From NCBI GenBank assembly GCA_015062925.1, contig SUTL01000002.1, positions 1 through 60,954 of the forward strand: a DNA stretch of 60,954 nt, read 5' to 3'. The translations under genes were made by a program, and so were the position numbers. The stretch is from Methanobrevibacter thaueri (GTDB lineage Archaea; Methanobacteriota; Methanobacteria; Methanobacteriales; Methanobacteriaceae). The notes under the pieces were generated by a model. The model searched no databases, had not been told where the DNA came from, and was given only the letters and a program-made list of their open reading frames with translations. Positions 27,682 to 36,737 of the stretch are shown piece after piece; position 1 is the first letter of the stretch; each line of letters starts with the position of its first letter.

Positions 27682-30207
27682 ATGTCGAAGTTTCCAAAAA
27701 TTTCTGTGATAATGCCATCATTAAATGTGGCAGATTATATTGAACAATGTATTGAAAGTGTGTTAAATCAGGAGTTGACTGACTTAGAAATAATTTGTAT
27801 CGATGCTGGTTCAACGGATGGGACTGTTGAGATATTGGAGGAGTATGCTCGAGAAGATTCTAGAATTAAAATAGCCCATTCAACTAAAAAAAGCTACGGA
27901 TACCAAATGAATTTAGGTTTGTTACTATCTCATGGAGAATATATAGGTATTGTTGAAACAGATGATTATATTTCTCCAAAAATGTTTTCTGAATTATATA
28001 AATTGACTGAAAATGGTACAGTGGATATTGCTAAAGGTACCTTTTACCATTTATATGATTATGATGAAGAAAATATTGAATTAAAAAAAGATTGGGCTAA
28101 AAAAGAATTGGAAAATGTTAATGAAATTTTCACTATTTATGACCATGAAAGATTCCTTGATGGACATCCATCTATTTGGGCAGGAATTTATCGTAAAGAA
28201 TTTTTAGACGCAAATAATATTAAATTCTTTGAGGCACCTGGTGGGGGATGGGTTGATAATGGATTTTTCTATGAAACTGCTTGTGCTGCAAAAAAAATTG
28301 CATATCGTCCGGAACCATATTATTATTATAGGGAAGTTAATCCTAATTCTTCATCTAATGATTTATCAGATTTTACAATACCTATAAGACGTATGATTGA
28401 AAATTTAGAAATCTTGGAGAAATACAATTGTAAATCTGAAAAGGTTTTACATATGGCTTATTTAAGAGTTTTTGCTTATATTAATAATGTTCAACGTCGT
28501 GATAGTTATGATGCCCACAAACATGAAGTTTTACCTTATATTTATAAAATGATATCCATGCTTAATGAAGATATCGTTATTAAAAAATTAAGTCCAAATA
28601 TGCAAAAAGAATATTATAAATATGTGTTTACAAATAATCAATTCAATGATAATAAAATTACTATTCCTGAAAATAATTATGATAGTTTAATTGATAATGT
28701 TATTTCCTCAAGAAAAGAAGTTGTTAAGTTTAAAAATCAATTAAATGATTCTAAAAAGAAATATGATAATATTAATTCACAGAATAATAATTTAAAATCT
28801 AAATATGATAAATTACTTTCTGAAAAAGATGTTTTAGCAGTTAAGTATAATACTTTAATAGAACAGAATAATGAGTTAAATTCCAAATATGATAATTTAC
28901 GTAGGGAGAAAAAATTATTGACCTATCAAAAAAATGATTTGCATGAATATATCCAAGAGGTTGAAACTTCAAAAGCTTTTAAGTTAGGTAAATTAATTGC
29001 TTCACCAATTCGCAAACTCCGTAAATTAAAAAATAGAAATAAGGAATTAAACAGACCTTTAAATGTATTATTCATTCCTTCTGATAACAATAGGACTTCT
29101 GGTGCTTTTTTAAGTATGGCAAATCTTGTTGTTAATATGAAAAATAAATATGATGTAAATGAACTTTTGATATTGCCAAATAAAGGAAATGGTGATGATA
29201 TTTTATCTTCATTTGGAATTAATTATCAACTCATTGAGTCTAGGGATTGGGTTGTTCCATTATCTAAAAAACGGGATGGCGATTTTTATAAAGATATAGA
29301 AAATAAGAAAAAAATAAATAATGAAGCTATTATTAAACTTCGTCAAGTTATTCGTGAAAATAATATTGATATAGTGCACATTAATACCACTTATTCTTAT
29401 GTGGGAGCTAAAGCAGCACTTGCTGAAAAAGTACCTTTTGTTTGGCATTTAAGAGAATTTTTGGAGGAAGATCAAAGTAATACTTTATGGGATAGAAAAG
29501 AAGGAAATAATCTCATAAATCAAGCTAATAATATTATTGCTATATCTGATAGTATTTATAAAAAATATGAAAATACTTTTGATAAAGGTAAATTAGTTCG
29601 TATTTATAATGGTATTGATGCTAAAAAGTTTTATAAACCAAATCGTGAAATTTTAAATGATAAAATTATTAAATTTATAATGGTTGGTGGTTTTGAATAT
29701 TATAAAGGTCAAATAGAATTCGCTCATGCTTGCGCAAAATTGTATTCTTCAGGATTTCATGATTTTGAAGTATCATTTGTAGGTACGGGTCGTGGTGATG
29801 TTCGTGCGGAAGTTGAAAAAATCATCTCTGATGCCGGAATGGATAATGTGAAATATTTAGGATATAAAAAGAATGTTGAAGATTACTTTGATAAATCTGA
29901 TGTATCTTTCACATGCGCTAAATCTGAAGCTTTTGGTAGAACAACTGTTGAAGCGATGTTGTCGGGCAATATTGTTGTGGGCGCTGATTCAGCAGGTACT
30001 AAAGAACTCATTTCTGATAATAAAACTGGTATTTTATACAAACATGGAGATAGCGATGATTTGTATAAGAAGATGTTGGATGTTATTAACGATAGAGATA
30101 ATTCAAAGAAAATTGCAGCCAATGGAAGAAAATTCATGTCTGAAAATATGACTGCTGAAATTAATGCAGACAACATTTATTCATTATATAAAAAAATTCT
30201 TTCTTAA
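27682..30207 (+). CDS. Bifunctional GT2 - coiled coil - GT4 glycosyltransferase
   Basis: N-terminal GT2 (ISVIMPSLNVADYI, CIDAGSTDGT, VETDDY); coiled coil; C-terminal GT4 (FIMVGGFEYYKGQIEFAHA, VKYLGYKKNVEDYFDKSDVSFTCAKSEAFGRTTVEAMLSG). Confidence 0.88.
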   Translation: MSKFPKISVIMPSLNVADYIEQCIESVLNQELTDLEIICIDAGSTDGTVEILEEYAREDSRIKIAHSTKKSYGYQMNLGLLLSHGEYIGIVETDDYISPKMFSELYKLTENGTVDIAKGTFYHLYDYDEENIELKKDWAKKELENVNEIFTIYDHERFLDGHPSIWAGIYRKEFLDANNIKFFEAPGGGWVDNGFFYETACAAKKIAYRPEPYYYYREVNPNSSSNDLSDFTIPIRRMIENLEILEKYNCKSEKVLHMAYLRVFAYINNVQRRDSYDAHKHEVLPYIYKMISMLNEDIVIKKLSPNMQKEYYKYVFTNNQFNDNKITIPENNYDSLIDNVISSRKEVVKFKNQLNDSKKKYDNINSQNNNLKSKYDKLLSEKDVLAVKYNTLIEQNNELNSKYDNLRREKKLLTYQKNDLHEYIQEVETSKAFKLGKLIASPIRKLRKLKNRNKELNRPLNVLFIPSDNNRTSGAFLSMANLVVNMKNKYDVNELLILPNKGNGDDILSSFGINYQLIESRDWVVPLSKKRDGDFYKDIENKKKINNEAIIKLRQVIRENNIDIVHINTTYSYVGAKAALAEKVPFVWHLREFLEEDQSNTLWDRKEGNNLINQANNIIAISDSIYKKYENTFDKGKLVRIYNGIDAKKFYKPNREILNDKIIKFIMVGGFEYYKGQIEFAHACAKLYSSGFHDFEVSFVGTGRGDVRAEVEKIISDAGMDNVKYLGYKKNVEDYFDKSDVSFTCAKSEAFGRTTVEAMLSGNIVVGADSAGTKELISDNKTGILYKHGDSDDLYKKMLDVINDRDNSKKIAANGRKFMSENMTAEINADNIYSLYKKILS

Positions 30208-30232
30208 AGTATAAAATTGTTTGGTGTTTTGT

Positions 30233-33200
30233 ATGGTGAAAATCTCTGTGGTAATTTCAATATATAATGTTGAAAATTATTTGGAATCTTGTTTGGATAG
30301 TATAATTAATCAAACTTTAAGTGATATTGAAATAATCTGTATTGATGATGGATCAACTGATAATTCTTTATCTATATTGGAAGAATATTCTAAAAAAGAT
30401 AATCGGATAATTGTTTTTTCTCAAAATAATAAAGGTGCTGCTACTTCAAGAAATTTAGGAATATCTCATGCAAAAGGTAAATATTTATATTTCATGGATG
30501 CTGATGATATTTTGAAATGGACTGCACTTGAGGAAACTTATAATTATGCAATAAAATATTCAGCTGATGTTGTAATGTTTCAGGCAATTAATTGGGTTTC
30601 TAGTGAAGACCGTTATTATAAAACTGATATTTATGATATGGCGAGAATTGTTAAATTTTATGATGGGGGAGTTTTTGATTATAAAGATTTAGATGATTTA
30701 ATTTTCCATATTCCTGTAACTCCTTGGAGTAAAATTTATAAAACTAATTTTATTAAGGAAATTGGTGCAAGATTTCCGGATGGTCTTATTTTTGAGGATA
30801 ATATTTTTTATTGGGACGTTATTTTTAATGCTAAGAGAATAGCATTTTATGAAAAATGTTTATATATTAGACGAAGGCATCAAAATTCTATAATTTCAAA
30901 AGGTACTAAAAATTTTGTTGATTCAATTGCGATTAATAATTTAATGATTGATAGATTCAAGAAGTATGGTGAATTTGATAAATTTAAAGAGACATTATAT
31001 AATCGTAAGGTTAATTTAACTTATAATCGTTTTGTTGAAATTGATTCTGAATTTGAAGAATTTTATTTTAATAAATTGCATGAAGATTATGAAAATGTAG
31101 TTTCGAAGGGATTATATGCTGATTATATTCAAAATTTAGATAATAGAAACAAGACTATCTTCCAGTATTGTTTAGATTCAAATACACATGTTGAATTTAA
31201 ATATAAAATGGCTTATTGGGATTCTAAAGTTACTCGTTCAAGATTAACTAATGAAAATAAATCAGTTAAATCAAAAAATAAGGAATTAATGGATATTAAT
31301 AAACTTATTAAAAAGGATAATTCTTTAATCAAAGATTCAAATTTAGTTTTAACTAACCTTAATGAAACTCTTAATAAAGACATTTCCATTATTAAACAGG
31401 ATAATGAAAATTTAAAAAATGAAAAGAATGAATTTTTAAAAGAGAATGCTGATTTGAGGAATGAGAAGGAAACTGTTTTAAAAGAGAATGCTGATTTGAG
31501 GAATGAGAAGGAAACTGTTTTAAAAGAGAATGCTGATTTGAGGAATGAGAAGGAAACTGTTTTAAAAGAGAATGCTGATTTGAGGAATGGGAAGGAAACT
31601 GTTTTAAAAGAGAATGCTGATTTGAGGAATAAAAATAATACTATTTTTAAAGAGAATATTTCTCTAAAAGAGAAGAATGAATTTATTTTAAAAGAAAATG
31701 ATAAACTTTTGAAAGATAATGCTTTTTTAAAAGAAAATTATAAAATGGTTTTAACTGAAAAAAATGATTTTAAAAAGAAGAATTCACATTTAATTAATGA
31801 ACATAAATCTATGAATGAAAAAATTTCCTCATTAATTAATTATGTAGACGAAATTATAATGGAGAATAATATGTTGGTTGAAAATAATCGTAAATTAGAA
31901 GATGAATTATTGCAAGAGAAAATTAAAGTTTCTGTTGTTATTCCTGTTTATAATGTTGAAGAGTTCTTAGGTGAATGTTTGGATAGTATAGTTAACCAAA
32001 CTTTAAAGGATATTGAAATTATTTGTGTTAATGATGGATCCAAAGATAAATCTTTAGAAATTTTGAATTATTATGCTGCAAATGATGATAGATTTATTGT
32101 AATTGATCAAGAGAACGGAGGGCATGCTGTCGCAACTAATAGGGGTATGGAATTAGCACGTGGTAAATACCTTTATTTGATGGATTCTGATGATTTTGTT
32201 GAATTAAATACTCTTGAAGAAGCTTATAACTATGCTGAGGAAAAAGATGTTGATTTTGTTATATTCCAGTCTATGAATTATGTTACTGATGAAGATAGAT
32301 ACTACAAAGCTGAAAATTATAGTATGGAAAAAGTTGCAGATTTTGTAGGCGATTCTGTATTTAATTATAGGGATTTGGGTGATTTAATATTTAATATAAC
32401 AGTTACTCCTTGGAGTAAATTGTATAGGACTAATTTTGTTAGGGATTGTGGAGCTACATTTCCGGAGGGTCTTATTTTTGATGATAATATATTTTTCTGG
32501 GATGTTTTATTCAGTGCAAAAAAAATTGCATTTCTTAGAAAGCATTTATTCAATAGACGTTGGTATTCTTATTCTTCTACCACTGCGGGCGATCAACGTT
32601 TCTTAGATTCAATTGATATTAATAATTTAATGATTGATAGATTTAAAAAATATGGTGCGTTTGAACAACATAAAAAAACATTATACAATAGAAAAGTTAA
32701 CATGACTTATAACAGATTTGTTGATATCAAACCTGAGTTTGAACAAATGTTCTTTGAAAAATTACATGATGACTATAAAAAAGTAGTTAACGATGGATAT
32801 TATGAAGATTACCTTAGTGTATTGGATAATAGAAATAAATCCATTTTTGAGTACTGTCTTAATTCTGAAACATACATTGAATTTAAATATCAAATGGCAT
32901 TTTGGGATGCTAGTCAAACTCGTAAGAAAAAAGACAAAGTTATTGGAGAATTACAACGCGAAAATAAAGCAATTAAGAATGATGTTTCCACTTTAAAAAA
33001 TGAAAAAAATAATTTAAAAAATGAAAGAGATTCTTTAAAAAATGAAGTCACTAAACTAAAAAAAGATATAATTAATGAAAATAACTTAAAAAATCAAATT
33101 AAAACCTTAAAAGATGAAAATATTCATCTTAAAAATGAAAATATTGCTTTAGAAAATAAAAATAATAAATTGGGTAAAGAAATTTCACAATTTAAATCTT

Positions 33201-33253
33201 CGAACAGTTGGAAAATAACTAAACCTTTAAGAAAAATTAAAAAGAATTTATAA
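30233..33253 (+). CDS. Tandem GT2 - coiled-coil - GT2 glycosyltransferase
   Basis: Two GT2 domains: MVKISVVISIYNVENYL..DDGSTDNS..FMDADD and VSVVIPVYNVEEFL..NDGSKDKS..LMDSDD; C-terminal SSNSWKITKPLRKIKKNL. Confidence 0.88.
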   Translation: MVKISVVISIYNVENYLESCLDSIINQTLSDIEIICIDDGSTDNSLSILEEYSKKDNRIIVFSQNNKGAATSRNLGISHAKGKYLYFMDADDILKWTALEETYNYAIKYSADVVMFQAINWVSSEDRYYKTDIYDMARIVKFYDGGVFDYKDLDDLIFHIPVTPWSKIYKTNFIKEIGARFPDGLIFEDNIFYWDVIFNAKRIAFYEKCLYIRRRHQNSIISKGTKNFVDSIAINNLMIDRFKKYGEFDKFKETLYNRKVNLTYNRFVEIDSEFEEFYFNKLHEDYENVVSKGLYADYIQNLDNRNKTIFQYCLDSNTHVEFKYKMAYWDSKVTRSRLTNENKSVKSKNKELMDINKLIKKDNSLIKDSNLVLTNLNETLNKDISIIKQDNENLKNEKNEFLKENADLRNEKETVLKENADLRNEKETVLKENADLRNEKETVLKENADLRNGKETVLKENADLRNKNNTIFKENISLKEKNEFILKENDKLLKDNAFLKENYKMVLTEKNDFKKKNSHLINEHKSMNEKISSLINYVDEIIMENNMLVENNRKLEDELLQEKIKVSVVIPVYNVEEFLGECLDSIVNQTLKDIEIICVNDGSKDKSLEILNYYAANDDRFIVIDQENGGHAVATNRGMELARGKYLYLMDSDDFVELNTLEEAYNYAEEKDVDFVIFQSMNYVTDEDRYYKAENYSMEKVADFVGDSVFNYRDLGDLIFNITVTPWSKLYRTNFVRDCGATFPEGLIFDDNIFFWDVLFSAKKIAFLRKHLFNRRWYSYSSTTAGDQRFLDSIDINNLMIDRFKKYGAFEQHKKTLYNRKVNMTYNRFVDIKPEFEQMFFEKLHDDYKKVVNDGYYEDYLSVLDNRNKSIFEYCLNSETYIEFKYQMAFWDASQTRKKKDKVIGELQRENKAIKNDVSTLKNEKNNLKNERDSLKNEVTKLKKDIINENNLKNQIKTLKDENIHLKNENIALENKNNKLGKEISQFKSSNSWKITKPLRKIKKNL
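31436..31645 (+). repeat. Five 42-bp tandem repeats encoding the 14-aa unit LKENADLRNEKETV
   Basis: Direct reading: ttaaaagagaatgctgatttgaggaatgagaaggaaactgtt x3, then one copy with a single-base change (gagaag to gggaag), then a fifth diverged unit. Confidence 0.95.
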
Positions 33254-33272
33254 TTAAATATGAGGTATATTC

Positions 33273-34514
33273 ATGGTCAAAGTTTCAGTTGTGATTCCAG
33301 TTTATAATGTTGATGAATTTTTAGCGGAATGCTTGGATAGTATTGTTAATCAGACTTTAGAGGATATTGAAATTATTTGCATCAATGATGGATCTACAGA
33401 TAAATCTCCAGAAATTCTAAAATTTTATGCGGCTAATGATAAAAGAATCAAACTTTTATCCCAAACAAATAAAGGGCATGCTGTTGCAACTAATAGGGGT
33501 ATAGAATTAGCTAAAGGAAAATATCTTTATTTAATGGATTCAGACGATTTATTGGAATTAAATGCACTTGAAGAAACTTATAATCATGCAGAAAAAACAT
33601 CTGCTGATTTTGTCATGTTTCAATCAATGAATTATGTGAATGATGAAGATAAATATTATAAATCAGAAATTTACAGTATGGATAAAGTAGCAGACTTTAT
33701 AGGCAATGGAACAGTAAATGCAAATGATTTGGGAGACTTGATTTTTAAAATACCTGTCACTCCTTGGAGTAAATTATATAGGACTGATTTTGTAAGAAAA
33801 TGTGGTGCCATATTTCCGGAGGGCCTTATTTTTGATGATAATATCTTTTTTTGGGATGTACTATTCAGTGCTAAAAGAATAGCTTTTTTAAAAAAATACT
33901 TTTTCACTCGTCGTTGGTATACTTATTCTTCAACTACTGCTGGTGATTTAAGATTTATTGATTCTATTGCAATAAATAATTTGATGATTGATAGGTTTAA
34001 AAAATATAATGTTTTTGATAAATTTAAGAAAACTTTATATAATCGGAAAATAAATTTGACTTATCACCGATTCGACAAAATTAAATCTGAATTCAAACAA
34101 CAATATTTTGAAGCTTTGCATGATGATTATAAAAAGATTGTTGATGATGGTTGGTATGATGATTATATGAGTGTTCTTTATCCCAGAAATAAACAAATAT
34201 TAAATGCTTGTTTAGATTCCCAGTCTAGTGGTGAATTTATATGGGCGATGTCTTATTGGGAACTTCAAAAAGCAGTTTCCAGGAAGGATGATGAAATTGT
34301 TAATTTGAATAAGAATAATGAAAATTTACAAAATCAATGTAATAAACTCAAAAAGGAAATTGCTAATTTAAATGATGATTTGGAAGCATCGATTAATAAG
34401 ATTCAATATCTTAAAGGTATTAATGATGATTTAAACAAAACTATTTTAGTATATAAAAATTCAAAAAGTTGGAAACTAACAGAGCCATTACGAAAGATTA
34501 AAAAATTTTCGTAG
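33273..34514 (+). CDS. GT2 glycosyltransferase with coiled-coil tail, close paralog of the second GT2 domain of 30233-33253
   Basis: VKVSVVIPVYNVDEFLAECLDSIVNQTLEDIEIICINDGSTDKS..LYLMDSDD; C-terminal NSKSWKLTEPLRKIKKFS. Confidence 0.88.
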   Translation: MVKVSVVIPVYNVDEFLAECLDSIVNQTLEDIEIICINDGSTDKSPEILKFYAANDKRIKLLSQTNKGHAVATNRGIELAKGKYLYLMDSDDLLELNALEETYNHAEKTSADFVMFQSMNYVNDEDKYYKSEIYSMDKVADFIGNGTVNANDLGDLIFKIPVTPWSKLYRTDFVRKCGAIFPEGLIFDDNIFFWDVLFSAKRIAFLKKYFFTRRWYTYSSTTAGDLRFIDSIAINNLMIDRFKKYNVFDKFKKTLYNRKINLTYHRFDKIKSEFKQQYFEALHDDYKKIVDDGWYDDYMSVLYPRNKQILNACLDSQSSGEFIWAMSYWELQKAVSRKDDEIVNLNKNNENLQNQCNKLKKEIANLNDDLEASINKIQYLKGINDDLNKTILVYKNSKSWKLTEPLRKIKKFS

Positions 34515-34689
34515 GTTCGTGTTGGTGTTTAACATTTGACATATTTTAATGGATATTTTCTATCAATGAATTTTTTTAATAAAAGTTAAATTTATTAAAA
34601 GTTCTTTTTTAATAAATTTAAGATGATTCTCAATTTTGAAAGTTAAATAAGTTCAATAATATAATATATAAATATAAAGAGGTAATATT

Positions 34690-35298
34690 ATGCATAAGAA
34701 TTCTCGTGCAATTATGGGTTGGTTTAAAAATTCTGTTTTGAATGAAAATGATTCTTTAAAGATACTTGATGTGGGATCATTAGATGTAAAAGGTGATTAT
34801 AATTATAAAGAAATTTTTAATGAACCAAATTGGAAATATACTGGTTTGGATATTAAATCAGGAAACAATGTTGATATTGTGATAGATGACATTTATAACT
34901 GGTTTGAAATTGAAGATAATAGTTTTGATGTTGTTATTTCCGGTCAATTTTTACAGAATATTGAATATTACTGGTTAACAATGTCTCAAATTGAAAGAGT
35001 TTTAAAACCTGGTGGTTATGTATGTATTATTGTTCCATCTGGCGGTCCTAATTATAATGATGACTTGCTGGATTGTTGCAGATTTACTCGTGATGGTCTT
35101 AAAGCCGCTGCTAAATATGTTGGATTAGATATTTTAAGAATTGGCAGAGATGGTAGGCCAATAGCAAAACCATGGTTCGATGTTTATGTTTTTGCACAAA
35201 AGCCACGTAAAAGAATTTCCGGAAATAATAAAAATATTGAAGGAAGAGTCAATGATTTAGAAAAGAAATTAGAGATTATAATGGAAAAAATTAATTAA
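34690..35298 (+). CDS. Class I SAM-dependent methyltransferase
   Basis: LKILDVGSLDVKGDYNYKEIF..WKYTGLDIKSG..SFDVVISGQFLQNIEYYWLTMSQIERVLKPGGYVCIIVPS. Confidence 0.85.
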   Translation: MHKNSRAIMGWFKNSVLNENDSLKILDVGSLDVKGDYNYKEIFNEPNWKYTGLDIKSGNNVDIVIDDIYNWFEIEDNSFDVVISGQFLQNIEYYWLTMSQIERVLKPGGYVCIIVPSGGPNYNDDLLDCCRFTRDGLKAAAKYVGLDILRIGRDGRPIAKPWFDVYVFAQKPRKRISGNNKNIEGRVNDLEKKLEIIMEKIN

Positions 35299-35326
35299 TT
35301 TTTTTTTTATTTGTTGAGGAATTATT

Positions 35327-36649
35327 ATGAATATTACTGTTATTGGAACTGGTTATGTTGGTCTCGTTACAGGAGCATGTTTTTCCAAAATGGGTCATAG
35401 GGTTTATTGTGTCGACATTGATGAAACCAAAATTAACAACTTAAAGAATGGTATTTTACCTATTTTTGAACCACACTTAAGAACTATTGTTTTAGATTCA
35501 CAAAATCGTGGGGATTTAATTTTTACAACGGAAATTAAAGAAGCTTTAGACAATACCAACATTATTTTCATTGCTGTTGGAACTCCAATGGCTGAAGACG
35601 GCAGCGCCAATCTTGATTATATTTTCTCAGCGGCCAGTGACATTGCCAACAATATTACTCAGGATTCATTGGTTGTTATCAAATCAACTGTTCCTATTGG
35701 GACTGGCTTTAAAGTCAAGGAACATATTGAAAATATTTTAAAAGAAAAGAATTCAGATGTTAAAATTGACATAGCTTCAAATCCTGAATTTTTAAAGGAA
35801 GGTAAGGCTGTTGATGACTGTATGAGTCCTGACCGTATCGTAATCGGTGCTGAAAAAGAGGAAGTCTTTGATACTTTAAAAGATTTGTATTCCTCATTTG
35901 TTTTAAATCATGACCGTTTTGTTCTGATGGATGTCAAATCATCTGAAATGACAAAATACGTTGCAAATGCCATGCTTGCAACAAAGATTTCTTTTATGAA
36001 TGAAATGGCCAATATATGTGAGGTCACAGGAGCGAATATTCAGAACGTCCGTATGGGTATCGGTTCTGATAGGCGCATAGGTTATCATTTCATTTATGCG
36101 GGATGCGGTTACGGGGGAAGCTGTTTTCCAAAGGATGTGCAGGCTTTAATCAATACTGCCAAAACTCACGGATACGAACCGAAAATACTTTCAAATGTTG
36201 AACTGGTCAACCAGAGACAGAAACTGGTTCTTGTAGATAAGGTAGTTAAAAGGTTTGGAGATAATCTGTCAAATCACACTTTTGCTTTATGGGGTCTTGC
36301 ATTCAAGCCTGGAACCGATGATGTTCGTGAAGCCACTTCTCTTGTTGTTGCAAGGGAACTTATTAAAAAGGGTGCCCATATCCAGGCATATGATTCGCAG
36401 GCAACCGAAGAGTTCAAAAAGGCAATTGGCGAGGAATATTTAGATTCCATTGAGTTTTATGAAGACAGGTACGGTGCATGTCAAGATTCTGATGCATTGA
36501 TTTTAGTCACTGAATGGAAAGAGTTCAGAAATCCTGATTGGGATTATTTGGCGGATAAATTAAAACAAAGTGTAATCTTTGATGGTAGAAATATCTATGA
36601 TAAAAAAATCAGGGATTATGGATTTGAATTATACCAAATTGGTTGTTAA
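35327..36649 (+). CDS. UDP-glucose/GDP-mannose dehydrogenase family, probable UDP-glucose 6-dehydrogenase
   Basis: MNITVIGTGYVGLVTGACFSKMGHRVYCVDID, GTPMAEDGSANLDYI, YAGCGYGGSCFPKDVQALI, WGLAFKPGTDDVREATSLVV. Confidence 0.92.
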   Translation: MNITVIGTGYVGLVTGACFSKMGHRVYCVDIDETKINNLKNGILPIFEPHLRTIVLDSQNRGDLIFTTEIKEALDNTNIIFIAVGTPMAEDGSANLDYIFSAASDIANNITQDSLVVIKSTVPIGTGFKVKEHIENILKEKNSDVKIDIASNPEFLKEGKAVDDCMSPDRIVIGAEKEEVFDTLKDLYSSFVLNHDRFVLMDVKSSEMTKYVANAMLATKISFMNEMANICEVTGANIQNVRMGIGSDRRIGYHFIYAGCGYGGSCFPKDVQALINTAKTHGYEPKILSNVELVNQRQKLVLVDKVVKRFGDNLSNHTFALWGLAFKPGTDDVREATSLVVARELIKKGAHIQAYDSQATEEFKKAIGEEYLDSIEFYEDRYGACQDSDALILVTEWKEFRNPDWDYLADKLKQSVIFDGRNIYDKKIRDYGFELYQIGC

Positions 36650-36650
36650 T

Positions 36651-36679
36651 TAGAGATTTCATCTCTACTTATTTTTTTA
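36651..36679 (+). terminator. Intrinsic-like hairpin immediately after the dehydrogenase stop
   Basis: TAGAGAT-TTC-ATCTCTA (36651-36667) followed by cttattttttta. Confidence 0.5.
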
Positions 36680-36737
36680 TCAACAATAATTAAATATCCT
36701 ATTTTATATAATAATATATGATTAGGGGAGTATAATA

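Noticed and set aside
31436-31645. CRISPR array
   Set aside because: Contiguous 42-bp coding repeats without unique spacers, in phase with a coiled coil.
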